Shown here: piece by piece, positions 1 through 9,401 of the stretch
How positions within the stretch are numbered: the first letter of the stretch is position 1
How the letters are laid out: each line of letters begins with the position of its first letter
Source: Parendozoicomonas haliclonae
GTDB lineage: Bacteria; Pseudomonadota; Gammaproteobacteria; Pseudomonadales; Endozoicomonadaceae
Length of the DNA stretch: 64,000 nt
Assembly (NCBI RefSeq): GCF_900174585.1
Contig: NZ_FWPT01000007.1
Coordinates: 186,001-250,000, forward strand
Direction: 5' to 3'
Notes under the pieces: model-generated
The model's database searches: none
What the model was told of the DNA's origin: nothing
Seen by the model: the letters and a program-made list of their open reading frames with translations, nothing else
Program-made: the position numbers and the translations under genes

Positions 1-1
1 G

Positions 2-2233
2 CAGAACTATTTGCTGGAGCAGGCCAAACAGGCCTGCGGTAACGACGAAGCCTTTAACGCCATTCTCGACCAGATCGCCATGATCGAGCAGAACCGTCCT
101 CTGCCATGCATGCTGGCTGAAAACCTCACGCTTCTGGAACGCGGCAAGCGTGCCGGTTACGCCATGCTGATGGATAACGAACAACCGCTTGGCCGTCGTA
201 TTTCAACGCTGCGTCTGGAGCACGAGCTGGCCAAGAATAACTACAACTTCAACGACGAAGTTTATGCCATGGTCAGCGAGATCCCTGGCCTTGCCAAAGA
301 GCTGTATGGGGAAGTCAGCCAGAAATTTGTTGACTGCTACGCAGGCAAACTGTCGTCTGCCGAGCTGATCGGCTACCTGGTGAAACTACTGGGCAGCGAT
401 GCCGCCAGCGGCGTTGCCAAGATGATCAACGATACCCTCAACGGCGCGGCGGCTATTGCCGAAGTCAGCCCGGAAACCCTGCGTGCGCTGCAGGGGAATA
501 CCGAGCAGGCCTGGGCCAACCTACGCTCGGCTGTCAGCGGCACCTCACCGGTGTTCGCGGTGTATAACGAATTCCATGCCCGGGTCAGCGGGGAAACCAA
601 GGTTCAGTACTTTATCGAAGCCCTGAACCGTCACGGTGACCGTCCGACTCTGGACAAACTGACACCGGAGCAGATGGCCAAGGTCAAGCGTCTGGTCGCC
701 CTGAATCAGCTGATGTCTTCCGGTAAATATATTCCGGTGGTTGTGGATGGCGTGATCCGCACAGCCGCTGGCGGCACCTCACCGTTCAATCTGGTGTGGA
801 ATGTCGGTCAGACCGGTCTGCGCCTTCTGGCCACCCATATGATCGATCAGAAGGTCAACGCCATGGACGGCCGCGACCTGAAGGTTGCCAATACCGCTCT
901 GGATCTGCTGTACGGAGGCCCGGCCTACGCCGCCTTCAACCAGCAGGTGATGGAACGCACCAGCCGCGTCATGGCTGATGTCGCCTGTGGCAAGAGTCTG
1001 GTCCGCACCGCCTTGAACGCGTCGATCTTCTACCCGTTCCAGGTACTGGCTGAAGGCCTGGTGAATTCCTACAAGGACTGGCGCGCCGGCAAACCGGGCG
1101 CACTGGGCAAGCTGGTATGGAACGTAGTCCGGATGGCACCGATTGTCGGTATTCCAGCCGCATCCTGCCTCTCGCTGCTGACCGTACCGCTGCTTGGCCC
1201 GGCCTTTATTATCATTGCCGCCACCACCATCCCGGGTGCCATCTATCTGGGCTGGCGCTGGGCCAGCTATCTGGCACACCACACGGGTCTGGTGGATATC
1301 GGTATTCTGGCCATGGAACGCGCCCGGGAGTGGGCCGCTGATCCGGCTATTAACCTCGATCAATATATTGATGAGGCCTTTGCCGAAAGTGGCTATCGCA
1401 ACCATATCCATGCTGTAGCTCAGAACCGCGCCTATGCCGAGCTGGGTGAGCAGGAGTGGGACAGCTTTGTTGCCGACCACCCTGATCTGGCTGCCAACAT
1501 CATGCAGGAAGTGGAGCTAAATCTGGCCAAGGATCAGAGCTACCTGCAGGATGTGACTCGTCTGCAAAACATGGCAGCGACCTTGCGCGCCCTTGAGACG
1601 ATTGATCCCGGTAAGGTCACTCTGGATGAACTGAAGCAGCTGTTACCGGCCGAAGATGCCGCCTACCTGCCTAAGACCGCCGAAGGCCGTGATCTGGAAT
1701 TCTGGATCCGCACCGCACAGGACACCCTGCGGGCGGAGCTGGCTATCCACCTGGGTACCACTACGATTCCGGTCGACGATCAGGCGGTTGCCGACCAGCT
1801 GGCCCGTTTCTACACCAACCGCCAGAAGGGTCTGTATATCGCCAACGAAGGTAAGGCTGGCAAAGCTTTGGCCAGGCTGACGGTGAAGCAGGAAGACGAG
1901 ATGCTGGCGGACACCCATACCCGCATGAAGGAACGTCTGGACGGCGAACTGGTAAAAGCCATGCAAAAGTTGATGACCAACCGCGCCCAGGCTTCCCAGA
2001 ACCGGGTAAATGGACAGATGCGCAAGGATCAGTTCGAGCATGATCTGAGTCAGGATGGCGGCCTGAAGGACGCCATGAAGCAGGAACTGACCGCGATAAT
2101 GACCTCGGAAATGGCCATGGCTACAAAGCAGAACCGTAAGCGTCTGCAGCACCAGTTCCGGGCCCATGGTTTGAATATGGACAAAGGAACCATCGACAAG
2201 TTGATGGGTGCCGCTGCCGCCGCAGCTGCTTGA
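2..2233 (+). CDS. Large hypothetical protein, 5'-truncated by the window edge
   Basis: The frame is open from base 2, so the true start lies upstream; at least 743 residues are visible. I do not recognise a family. The visible part is mostly helical-looking and soluble, with one strongly hydrophobic region encoded at about 1110-1290 (several membrane-compatible stretches separated by Gly/Pro, containing GPAFIIIAATTIPG). After it comes a long charged, coiled-coil-like C-terminal part rich in Gln, Lys, Met and Ala, ending in a run of seven Ala. One hydrophobic hairpin between large polar domains suits a membrane-inserting or secreted protein, but this is inference. It is followed by a REP-like palindrome pair and a terminator shared with the convergent glutamate dehydrogenase gene. 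Codon use looks like the neighbours. Confidence 0.75.
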   Translation, partial: QNYLLEQAKQACGNDEAFNAILDQIAMIEQNRPLPCMLAENLTLLERGKRAGYAMLMDNEQPLGRRISTLRLEHELAKNNYNFNDEVYAMVSEIPGLAKELYGEVSQKFVDCYAGKLSSAELIGYLVKLLGSDAASGVAKMINDTLNGAAAIAEVSPETLRALQGNTEQAWANLRSAVSGTSPVFAVYNEFHARVSGETKVQYFIEALNRHGDRPTLDKLTPEQMAKVKRLVALNQLMSSGKYIPVVVDGVIRTAAGGTSPFNLVWNVGQTGLRLLATHMIDQKVNAMDGRDLKVANTALDLLYGGPAYAAFNQQVMERTSRVMADVACGKSLVRTALNASIFYPFQVLAEGLVNSYKDWRAGKPGALGKLVWNVVRMAPIVGIPAASCLSLLTVPLLGPAFIIIAATTIPGAIYLGWRWASYLAHHTGLVDIGILAMERAREWAADPAINLDQYIDEAFAESGYRNHIHAVAQNRAYAELGEQEWDSFVADHPDLAANIMQEVELNLAKDQSYLQDVTRLQNMAATLRALETIDPGKVTLDELKQLLPAEDAAYLPKTAEGRDLEFWIRTAQDTLRAELAIHLGTTTIPVDDQAVADQLARFYTNRQKGLYIANEGKAGKALARLTVKQEDEMLADTHTRMKERLDGELVKAMQKLMTNRAQASQNRVNGQMRKDQFEHDLSQDGGLKDAMKQELTAIMTSEMAMATKQNRKRLQHQFRAHGLNMDKGTIDKLMGAAAAAAA

Positions 2234-2247
2234 TCCCCTTGCGATCT

Positions 2248-2313
2248 CGTTCCCACGGTCCGCCGTGGGAACGCATTCCCAAACTATGGGTTCCCACGCA
2301 GAGCGTGGGAACC
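2248..2313. repeat. Pair of REP-like palindromes
   Basis: Two 11-bp perfect stems with tiny loops lie in tandem: 2248-2258/2263-2273 (loop TCCG) and 2289-2299/2303-2313 (loop AGA). Both share the core GTTCCCACG and its complement, so they are copies of one unit. The arrangement resembles the intergenic REP/BIME-type palindromes common in gammaproteobacteria. It sits just after the stop codon of the upstream gene and before the terminator. Confidence 0.75.
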
Positions 2314-2340
2314 AGAACAACCTGCCGAACTGGCCATAAA

Positions 2341-2377
2341 AAATGGGGTATCGCCACGCGATACCCCATTTTTGTTT
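2341..2377. terminator. Bidirectional rho-independent terminator
   Basis: A 13-bp perfect stem (2341-2353/2359-2371, loop CCACG) has a T-rich tail on the plus side and, because of the flanking A run, also on the minus side. It lies between convergent genes and can end both the upstream hypothetical gene and the glutamate dehydrogenase gene. Confidence 0.85.
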
Positions 2378-2391
2378 ACAGCTGACAGTGA

Positions 2392-5300
2392 TTAACGACG
2401 CTGGGCCAGATCCAGCAGCTCGCGGGTCGCCACGGTGTACATGGCAAACTCACTGGCCGCTTCACCACGCAGTTCATCCAGCACTGAATGCCAGCGTGCC
2501 AGCGGTGCGGCCTGCGCTTCACTCCAGAAGGTGAACAGTTCACCCAGATCTTTCGGCGCATCCGGCAGAGTCAGCAGGTTCACGGTCAGGGTACGCTGCT
2601 GCATTACCAGCTCATCACGAATCCCTTCCCGGGCCAGAGACTGCCACTGGTTCTGCACATCCAGCGCACTGAGCTGCTGGTAGAAACCATGCAGGTCCAG
2701 ATGTTCGCCAATCGCGAAGAACATGGACGCCACGCGCTCAAGAGACTGGCCAGTCTCTTCCACCGCCTGAATCACCGGCAGCATATTGAACAGATGACGT
2801 ACGGCAGCAACACGACGGGCAACAGGCTCTGGTACACCTTTACCAGTCAGCTGCTCTACCCGCTTCAGCCACTCCTTGCGCTGACGCTCTGGCAGCAGAT
2901 CATCCAGCCCATCAATCAGCTGAGTGATACGGCCCTTGTAGTGCTCGACGCAGACACCGGTTTCCCGATCCACCACCTTCATACGTACCAGCCAGCGGGT
3001 CGCACGACGCAGGATACGCATCACTTCGCCCATCAGCTCCAGCTGCAACTTGCTGTCGATGGTGTAATCCAGAGATTCGATATCCGACCAGAGCTGCTCG
3101 GCCCCGAAAATATCCCGGGCGATCACAAAACCGCGCACGATATCCGGCGCACTGGCACCTGTGGACTTCTGCTGACGGCTGACAAAAGTGATACCCATCA
3201 TATTGATGAGGTAGTTGGAGAGCTGGGTCGCCACAATCTCACGGTGCAGACGGTGCTCCGCCAGCGGCTCGCCATACTTTTTCACCAGTTGGGCCGGAAA
3301 GGCGGTGACCAGCTCGCGGGCCAGATAAGCATCATCCGGAATGGCGGAGTCCAGCAGCTTCTCTTTCAGATCCGCTTTACTGTAGGAGATCAGCACCGAC
3401 AGTTCCGGACGAGTCAGACCCTGACCACCGGCATGACGCTCACGGATGGTTTCGTCATCCGGCAGGAACTCGATCGCCCGATCCAGACGACCACGCTCTT
3501 CCAGATCATGGATAAAGCCCTTGTACTCTTCCATCTGGCTCAGGCACTCGGACTCAGCCATGGTGATAGCCTGGGTCTGGCGGTAGTTGTTACCCAGCAC
3601 CAGACGGGCAACGTCGTCGGTCATCGCAGCCAGCATCCGATCACGCTGCTTGCGGGTCATATCACCGGCAGCCACGATCTGGTTAAGCAGGATCTTGATA
3701 TTGACCTCATGGTCAGAGCAATCCACACCACCGGCATTATCAATAAAGTCGGTGTTCATCGCGCCGCCGTTGAGGGTGTACTCAATCCGGCCCAGCTGGG
3801 TCAGACCGAGGTTACCGCCCTCACCAATAACCTTGGCGCGCAGAGCCCGGCCATCAATACGCAGGGTGTCGTTGGCCTTGTCGCCAACATCGGCATGGCT
3901 TTCCGCAGAAGACTTCACATAGGTGCCGATACCGCCATTCCAGATCAGATCCACCTGGGAACGCAGGATTGCAGAGATCAGATCATTCGGGGTCAGCTTG
4001 CTGGCCCGGATACCAAACAGCTTCTTCATCTCAGCAGAGATAGTGATCGACTTGGCACTGCGGTTAAAGATACCGCCACCTTCGGAGATCAGTTTGCTGT
4101 TGTAATCTTCCCAGCTTGACCGTGGCAGCTTGAACAGACGCTCACGCTCGGCAAAGCTGGTGGCAGGATCCGGATCAGGATCGACAAAGATATGCATATG
4201 GTTGAACGCGGCTACCAGCTTCAGGGCTTCGGACGACAACAGACCATTACCAAACACGTCACCGGCCATATCCCCGATACCGACGACAGTAATCGGCTCT
4301 TTCTGGACATCAATGCCGCGCTCACGGAAGTGACGCTGCACGGATACCCAGGCACCGCGAGCGGTAATACCCATCTTCTTGTGGTCATAACCAACACTGC
4401 CACCGGAGGCGAAGGCATCGCCCAGCCAGAAGCCATAATCTTCAGCAATACCGTTGGCGATATCAGAGAAGGTGGCCGTGCCCTTATCCGCCGCGACCAC
4501 CAGATAGGTGTCGTCGGCATCGTAACGCACGACACGTTCTGGATGGACAACAACGTTATCCACCAGATTGTCGGTCACATCCAGCAAAGCACGGATAAAG
4601 GTTTTGTAGCAGCGGATACCCTCTTCCATGACCTGCTCGCGGGTACCGTTGGCTGGCAGACGCTTGGGTACAAAACCACCCTTGGCACCGACCGGCACAA
4701 TCACCGCGTTCTTCACCTGCTGCGCCTTCACCAGACCCAACACTTCGGTACGGAAGTCTTCCACCCGGTCAGACCAGCGCAGACCACCACGGGCCACCTT
4801 GCCACCGCGCAGATGCACACCTTCCACATACGGGGAGTAGACAAAGATCTCATACATCGGTGCCGGCTTCGGCAGATCGGGGATATCCCGTGGCGAGAAT
4901 TTGAAGGAGATATAATCGTGAGGCTGGCCGTCCGCATCCTGCTGGTAGAAGTTGGTCCGCAGAGTAGCGACGATCAGATCCATAATCCGGCGCAGGATAC
5001 GATCCTGGCTCAGTACGCTGACCTCTTCCAGTGCCTCGATAATCTTCTGCTGCAACTGCTGACGGCGCGCCTGACGCTGTTCAACAGTCAGGTCCATATC
5101 CGGATCAAAGGACACCTCAAACAGCTTTACCAGTTGCAGAGTGATGTCAATGTTCTTGGTCAGGGTGCTGGCGATATAGGCCTGACTGAAGCCGAAACGA
5201 ATCTGCTTCATATATTTGGCATAGGCCCGCAGCATGGTGACCTGCCGCCAGTCCAGACCGGCCGTCATCACCAGTCGGTTAAAGCGGTCATTTTCGGCCT

Positions 5301-7197
5301 GCTTGTACCAGGAACGCTTGAACGCCTCCCGGAACTTATCCGCCACCTTACGCAATGGCAGCTGCTGGCCATCGGTCAGGGACAAGGTAAAGTCGTGCAG
5401 GCAAATCTTCTCACCGGCACGATTGCCGCTCAGTCGAATCTTGTACGGATGCTCACCCAGTACCTTCAGCCCCAGGTTCTCCATAATCGGAATCAGGTCA
5501 GACAGTGGCAGGGTTGAGCCGTAATGGAACACCTTGAAGTGCAGATGGCCATCATCATCAATTGGCTGATAAAAGCTCATCGACAATGGCTGTTCGGCGG
5601 TCAGACCATACATATGCTCGATATCAGCCACAGCCGTTGGTGGTGAGAAGGCATCCCGATAGCTAACCGGGAAGCTGTCCCGGAAGGTTTTCAGTATGGC
5701 ATTGCCATCCCCTTCACCTTTCCCTTCCAGCAGGGCATCACGGAATTCCGCTTCCCAGGAGTAGGCCGCCTGTTGAATCTCGGCGGCAATCGCCTCCGGA
5801 TCAAAGTCGGTCGTGCTGTTGTCTTCCCGGCGCAGAATATAATGCACTCGAGTCAGAGTGGATTCTGAGAAGTAGGTGGTGAACTCGGCATCGACCGCAT
5901 TCAGGCGCTGGCAGAGTATATTCTGCATCTTGATCCGCAGGGCGGTGTCGTACTGTTCACGGGGCACGTATACCAGCGCGGAGCAGCACAGATCACTGTG
6001 ATCACGACGGATAAACACCCGGGTCTGGTTCCGTTCCTGAATCTGCAGAATGCTCATCACCGTGGTAAACAGCTGCTCGGTCGGGGTCAGGAACAGCTCT
6101 TCCCGCGGGTACACATCCAGAATCTGCACCAGTTCCTTGCCGTGGTGGCAGTGGATATCCAGTCCGGACATCTCCAGAATGGCGGAGACCTTGTTGCGGA
6201 GCCATGGGATAGTGCGTGGGCTCTGAAAATACACCGGAGAGGTGTAGAGACCCATAATCCGGCATTCACCGATCACTTTACCTTCGTCGTCAAAACGCTT
6301 GATCAGGATAAATTCCGGATAGGCCGGACGATGAACGCTGGAGCGAACAGACGCTTTGGCAAAGGAGAGCTGGCTCTGGTCCGCAAACAGGTTGCGGTCC
6401 AGCTCCGGCTCCAGATTCATGCGGTTCAGCTGGCCGCTGTGGCGCGGGCGCAGCAGGCCAAGGCGCTCGCCCTCGACCTGACGCACACAGGGCTCACCCT
6501 TTTTGCTGCAGTCAATCGCCAGCTCTTCATAAGCCAGGAAGGTGAAATTATTGCTGAGCAACCAGCGCAGATATTCGCAGACTTCGCTGGTGTCCTGATC
6601 CTTGCGGGCTTCCAGACTGGCCAGCAGCTCTTCCACCTTGCGGCAGATCGGACGGTAATCAGTGACCACCCGACGGACATCGGAGAGCACATCCGCCAGT
6701 TCCTGACGCAGCAGTTCAAGGTCTTCCTCGTCGGTCTGACGATCCACCTCAACATAGAGGAGAGCCTCTTTGGCTCCGCCCTCGCCAGCCTCGGCCAGCT
6801 GGTTCTTGTTATCCCGCGCGACCGGCAGTACACAGTTGCGCAGATGGTGAATGGTAATGCCCCGCTCGTTCAGCTTCATCCGCACGGAATCAACAATAAA
6901 CGGCATATCCTGCTGGACGATCTGGATGATGGTATGGGTCGAGTGCCAGCCGTTGTTCTCATAGTCGGGGTTAAACACCTCGATCTTCGGGCTGGTGTGA
7001 TCGTGGGTCTGGAAGAAGCGCCAGAAGGCCAGCGTGCTGCCGACCAGATCACGACGCCGGTAGGCGGTGATTTCGTCCAGGGTCGAGATAGCGAAAAAGG
7101 GCTTGAGAAATGCCTGCAGTCCTGCACGCTGCTCATCGGGGAGATGCTTGGAGAGTTCCTTCTCCAACTTGCTTAGAAATTCGTCCTGACTATACAC
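2392..7197 (-). CDS. gdhB: NAD-specific glutamate dehydrogenase, large (180-kDa) class
   Basis: 1601 residues, matching the roughly 1600-residue bacterial NAD-GDH class (GDH-180) that oxidatively deaminates glutamate to 2-oxoglutarate in the cytoplasm. The long N-terminal part (about residues 1-700) corresponds to the regulatory ACT-like and helical regions. The catalytic core includes PVGAKGGFVPKRLP near residue 837, with the substrate-binding lysine region, and GIGDMAGDVFGNG near residue 975, the dinucleotide-binding part. A long helical C-terminal domain follows. The start is GTG at 7195-7197; no ATG lies close by in frame, and GGAA upstream is only a weak ribosome site. It is monocistronic, with a terminator directly after the stop codon and a divergent region of about 400 bp upstream. 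Its product feeds the 2-oxoglutarate dehydrogenase encoded at the other end of the window. Confidence 0.95.
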   Translation of the reverse strand: MYSQDEFLSKLEKELSKHLPDEQRAGLQAFLKPFFAISTLDEITAYRRRDLVGSTLAFWRFFQTHDHTSPKIEVFNPDYENNGWHSTHTIIQIVQQDMPFIVDSVRMKLNERGITIHHLRNCVLPVARDNKNQLAEAGEGGAKEALLYVEVDRQTDEEDLELLRQELADVLSDVRRVVTDYRPICRKVEELLASLEARKDQDTSEVCEYLRWLLSNNFTFLAYEELAIDCSKKGEPCVRQVEGERLGLLRPRHSGQLNRMNLEPELDRNLFADQSQLSFAKASVRSSVHRPAYPEFILIKRFDDEGKVIGECRIMGLYTSPVYFQSPRTIPWLRNKVSAILEMSGLDIHCHHGKELVQILDVYPREELFLTPTEQLFTTVMSILQIQERNQTRVFIRRDHSDLCCSALVYVPREQYDTALRIKMQNILCQRLNAVDAEFTTYFSESTLTRVHYILRREDNSTTDFDPEAIAAEIQQAAYSWEAEFRDALLEGKGEGDGNAILKTFRDSFPVSYRDAFSPPTAVADIEHMYGLTAEQPLSMSFYQPIDDDGHLHFKVFHYGSTLPLSDLIPIMENLGLKVLGEHPYKIRLSGNRAGEKICLHDFTLSLTDGQQLPLRKVADKFREAFKRSWYKQAENDRFNRLVMTAGLDWRQVTMLRAYAKYMKQIRFGFSQAYIASTLTKNIDITLQLVKLFEVSFDPDMDLTVEQRQARRQQLQQKIIEALEEVSVLSQDRILRRIMDLIVATLRTNFYQQDADGQPHDYISFKFSPRDIPDLPKPAPMYEIFVYSPYVEGVHLRGGKVARGGLRWSDRVEDFRTEVLGLVKAQQVKNAVIVPVGAKGGFVPKRLPANGTREQVMEEGIRCYKTFIRALLDVTDNLVDNVVVHPERVVRYDADDTYLVVAADKGTATFSDIANGIAEDYGFWLGDAFASGGSVGYDHKKMGITARGAWVSVQRHFRERGIDVQKEPITVVGIGDMAGDVFGNGLLSSEALKLVAAFNHMHIFVDPDPDPATSFAERERLFKLPRSSWEDYNSKLISEGGGIFNRSAKSITISAEMKKLFGIRASKLTPNDLISAILRSQVDLIWNGGIGTYVKSSAESHADVGDKANDTLRIDGRALRAKVIGEGGNLGLTQLGRIEYTLNGGAMNTDFIDNAGGVDCSDHEVNIKILLNQIVAAGDMTRKQRDRMLAAMTDDVARLVLGNNYRQTQAITMAESECLSQMEEYKGFIHDLEERGRLDRAIEFLPDDETIRERHAGGQGLTRPELSVLISYSKADLKEKLLDSAIPDDAYLARELVTAFPAQLVKKYGEPLAEHRLHREIVATQLSNYLINMMGITFVSRQQKSTGASAPDIVRGFVIARDIFGAEQLWSDIESLDYTIDSKLQLELMGEVMRILRRATRWLVRMKVVDRETGVCVEHYKGRITQLIDGLDDLLPERQRKEWLKRVEQLTGKGVPEPVARRVAAVRHLFNMLPVIQAVEETGQSLERVASMFFAIGEHLDLHGFYQQLSALDVQNQWQSLAREGIRDELVMQQRTLTVNLLTLPDAPKDLGELFTFWSEAQAAPLARWHSVLDELRGEAASEFAMYTVATRELLDLAQRR

Positions 7198-7593
7198 GTC
7201 GATGATTTCCGGATGATTGCCTGTATAACTAAACGCGTTCTGCGAACCGCCATCCAGATCAGCCTGGAAACGGGTTCCTTTACGAGCTTAATGATGCTTT
7301 CTGTAATAAGTATGACTGCTAAATGGCAAGCTCGATCTTATTACTTATTTTTTGGTGACAATCACCTATCTCACCCCCTTCTGTCCAGCGGTTTGCAGGC
7401 AGATACCGACATTTTTTTGTAGAGATTTGTTAAACAAAACACTCCACCAAAAACCATCCGGTTTTTAGTGTTTTCCTTTGCTCTTCACCAGCTTCTGCCA
7501 AACAATAATTTAACCCCTCACCCCCCTGCACTCACAAACCTAACCGGCTCGGTCTGGCTCGCCTATCCTTGGTGGAAAAATCGGGGGCGGACC
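7198..7593. other. Divergent intergenic region, gdhB / SGNH hydrolase
   Basis: About 400 bp without a convincing gene. It must hold the promoters for both flanking genes, but I see no clear -35/-10 pair. It contains an 8-bp inverted repeat (AATAAGTA at 7305-7312, TACTTATT at 7342-7349) and a strong two-tier hairpin at 7437-7473. A short frame at 7213-7422 could encode 69 residues but has no ribosome site or recognisable composition. Confidence 0.5.
7437..7473 (+). terminator. Terminator-like two-tier hairpin
   Basis: The outer stem AAACACT/AGTGTTT (7437-7443/7467-7473) and inner stem AAAAACC/GGTTTTT (7449-7455/7460-7466) are separated by a five-base bulge, with loop ATCC. The 3' side is T-rich, so on the plus strand it resembles a terminator. 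There is no clear gene upstream on that strand, so it could instead end a small RNA or sit in the leader of the SGNH hydrolase gene. Confidence 0.4.
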
Positions 7594-8226
7594 ATGAAAA
7601 CCATTCTCTGTTTTGGCGATTCCATCACTTGGGGGTTCGATCCGGCGACCGGTGGCCGTCATCTCTACCCCAATCGCTGGACTTCTGTTCTGCAGGACTT
7701 CCTGGGGGATGAATATAAGGTGATCGTTGAAGGGTTATGCGGCCGGTTCACCGTTCATGATGATCCCTGGCATGAAGCCCGCAATGGCAACACCCTGCTG
7801 ATGCCGGTTCTGGAATCCCACAAACCAATTGATCTGCTGGTACTGATGCTGGGCACCAACGATATCCTGCATATGAAGGATGTGACCGCTGCGGATGCCG
7901 CACGAGGCGCTGAGGTACTGATAAAAAAGATTCTGATATCTGAGTGTGGCCCCGATGATCGGCCTCCAAAGATATTGCTGCTGGCACCACCCCTACTGGG
8001 CACGTTATCCGCCGACCTGAACATGTTCTGCCACGGCAATCCTGTGTACTCCGAGAACTTTGCCAGCTGCTACCGACAAACCGCCAAGCAACTGGGTGTG
8101 GCCTTTTTTGATGCCGGGCATGTCTGCATTCCCAGCCATGAGGATGGTGTTCATCTGGACAGGGAAGCCAACCGGCTGCTGGGTGAGGCTTTGGTTTCGC
8201 CAGTACTGAAGGCATTGGCGGGGTAG
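7594..8226 (+). CDS. SGNH-family esterase/acyltransferase (arylesterase-like)
   Basis: 210 residues from the ATG at 7594; an upstream extension to 7468 is open but Pro-rich and unlike the family. The GDSITWG block at residues 8-14 carries the nucleophile Ser10. MLGTND near residues 85-90 is the block III oxyanion Asn. DGVHLD near 184-189 supplies the Asp-x-x-His pair. The GDS-x-TWG start with an early WT and the ML-GTND spacing resemble the MsAcT/arylesterase branch of SGNH hydrolases. No signal peptide is seen, so it is probably cytoplasmic. The substrate cannot be told from sequence. It lies 98 bp upstream of a nitrilase-family gene on the same strand, and the two may be co-transcribed. Confidence 0.88.
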   Translation: MKTILCFGDSITWGFDPATGGRHLYPNRWTSVLQDFLGDEYKVIVEGLCGRFTVHDDPWHEARNGNTLLMPVLESHKPIDLLVLMLGTNDILHMKDVTAADAARGAEVLIKKILISECGPDDRPPKILLLAPPLLGTLSADLNMFCHGNPVYSENFASCYRQTAKQLGVAFFDAGHVCIPSHEDGVHLDREANRLLGEALVSPVLKALAG

Positions 8227-8324
8227 CCCGGTTGCGTACAGGCTCCGCCTTTACATCACCGGCAGCACCCCACATAATTTTCCAGCGCATTCAAACAGCC
8301 GTTATAAATAAAAGAAGCAGGCTC

Positions 8325-9305
8325 ATGAAAACAATAAAAGCTGCAGCTCTCCAGCTGGAAGTCCAAACCGGCCATGTCGCCGATAATATTCATAACGCTG
8401 AACAGCTTTGCCTGCAGGCCATTGAGGAAGGCGCGCGCCTGATCGCCCTGCCTGAATTTTTCACCACCCGGATTGTGCTGGATCAGCAGGTCTATGACTC
8501 TGTACTGCCAAAAGACAATGAAGCCCTCAGGATGATGACCGGCCTGGCCAGCCAACATGACTGCTGGATTGGTGGTTCAATGATGGTGGCCGATGGCGAC
8601 GAGGTTTATAACCGCTACTACTTTGTCGAGCCGGACGGCACGGTTCATCCCCATGACAAGGATATTCCTACCATGTGGGAAGCGGCGTTCTATACCGCCG
8701 GTAAAGATGACGGACACTTTCAAACCCAACTGGGTGGTGTTGGCGCGGCAGTCTGCTGGGAGCTGATCCGCAGCCAGAGCATTCAACGCCTGTCCGGCAA
8801 AGTGGACCTGTTAATGACCGGCTCCCACTGGTGGACGACACCGTCCAACTGGGGCTGGCTGTTCAATAAGATGTCGGCCTCAACCGCACAGTACAACCGT
8901 TATCTGGCCGAAAATGCGCCGGTGGAATTTGCCCAGCGTTTGGGAGCGCCACTGGTTCATGCCAATCACTGCGGATACTTTGAAACCACCAGCAGCTGCA
9001 TTCCCGGCACAACTGCCGGCCTGAAGTTCCGCTCCCACTTTGTCGGCCATACCCAGATTGTTGATGCCAATGGGCATATTCTGGCACGCCGTCATGGTGA
9101 TGCCGGGCCAGGCATTGTTACAGCGGATATAGAAATTGGCGCTCAAGAGGTGACCCGAAAAACGGCTGATAACTTCTGGTTGCCGGCACTGCCTCAGATA
9201 CTGAAAGCATCCTGGTATCAGGATGGACTCTGGGGCAAGGTGCATTACAACCGCAAGGGACGACAGGCGGGACTGGATGCCGCCAAAAGACATGAGCTGA
9301 TTTGA
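8325..9305 (+). CDS. Carbon-nitrogen hydrolase (nitrilase superfamily)
   Basis: 326 residues from the ATG at 8325, preceded by AAGAAGCAGG as ribosome site. The family's Glu-Lys-Cys triad is visible: Glu in ALPEFF (about residue 43), Lys in HDKDIPTMWE (about 112) and Cys in AAVCWELI (about 144). This fold hydrolyses nitriles or amides through a thioester. The sequence resembles amidase/carbamoylase-type members rather than a named enzyme, so the substrate is unknown. No export signal. It follows the SGNH esterase gene and ends at a hairpin shared with the convergent DUF2892 gene. Confidence 0.87.
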   Translation: MKTIKAAALQLEVQTGHVADNIHNAEQLCLQAIEEGARLIALPEFFTTRIVLDQQVYDSVLPKDNEALRMMTGLASQHDCWIGGSMMVADGDEVYNRYYFVEPDGTVHPHDKDIPTMWEAAFYTAGKDDGHFQTQLGGVGAAVCWELIRSQSIQRLSGKVDLLMTGSHWWTTPSNWGWLFNKMSASTAQYNRYLAENAPVEFAQRLGAPLVHANHCGYFETTSSCIPGTTAGLKFRSHFVGHTQIVDANGHILARRHGDAGPGIVTADIEIGAQEVTRKTADNFWLPALPQILKASWYQDGLWGKVHYNRKGRQAGLDAAKRHELI

Positions 9306-9337
9306 GACAACACTTTAAGCCGCTGTCTTGTTTAACC

Positions 9338-9377
9338 GAACCACTACTTTTTATTGCAACAGACAAAGTAGTGGTTC
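9338..9377. terminator. Hairpin between convergent genes
   Basis: A 13-bp perfect stem (9338-9350/9365-9377) with a 14-base loop lies between the nitrilase-family gene and the DUF2892 gene. The T tract is weak on both sides, so terminator activity is likely but not certain. Confidence 0.6.
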
Positions 9378-9401
9378 TTCATAGACTGCAGGACAGCATA
9401 C

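Noticed and set aside
2488-6000. Several 100-540-codon frames antisense to gdhB
   Set aside because: They overlap a conserved 1601-residue enzyme and show no ribosome sites or domains.
7213-7422. 69-codon frame in the gdhB/SGNH gap
   Set aside because: No ribosome site and no recognisable composition; kept only as part of the intergenic description.
7468-7593. Longer N-terminus for the SGNH hydrolase
   Set aside because: The extra 42 residues lack a ribosome site and the GDS motif is already at the usual position near the ATG at 7594.
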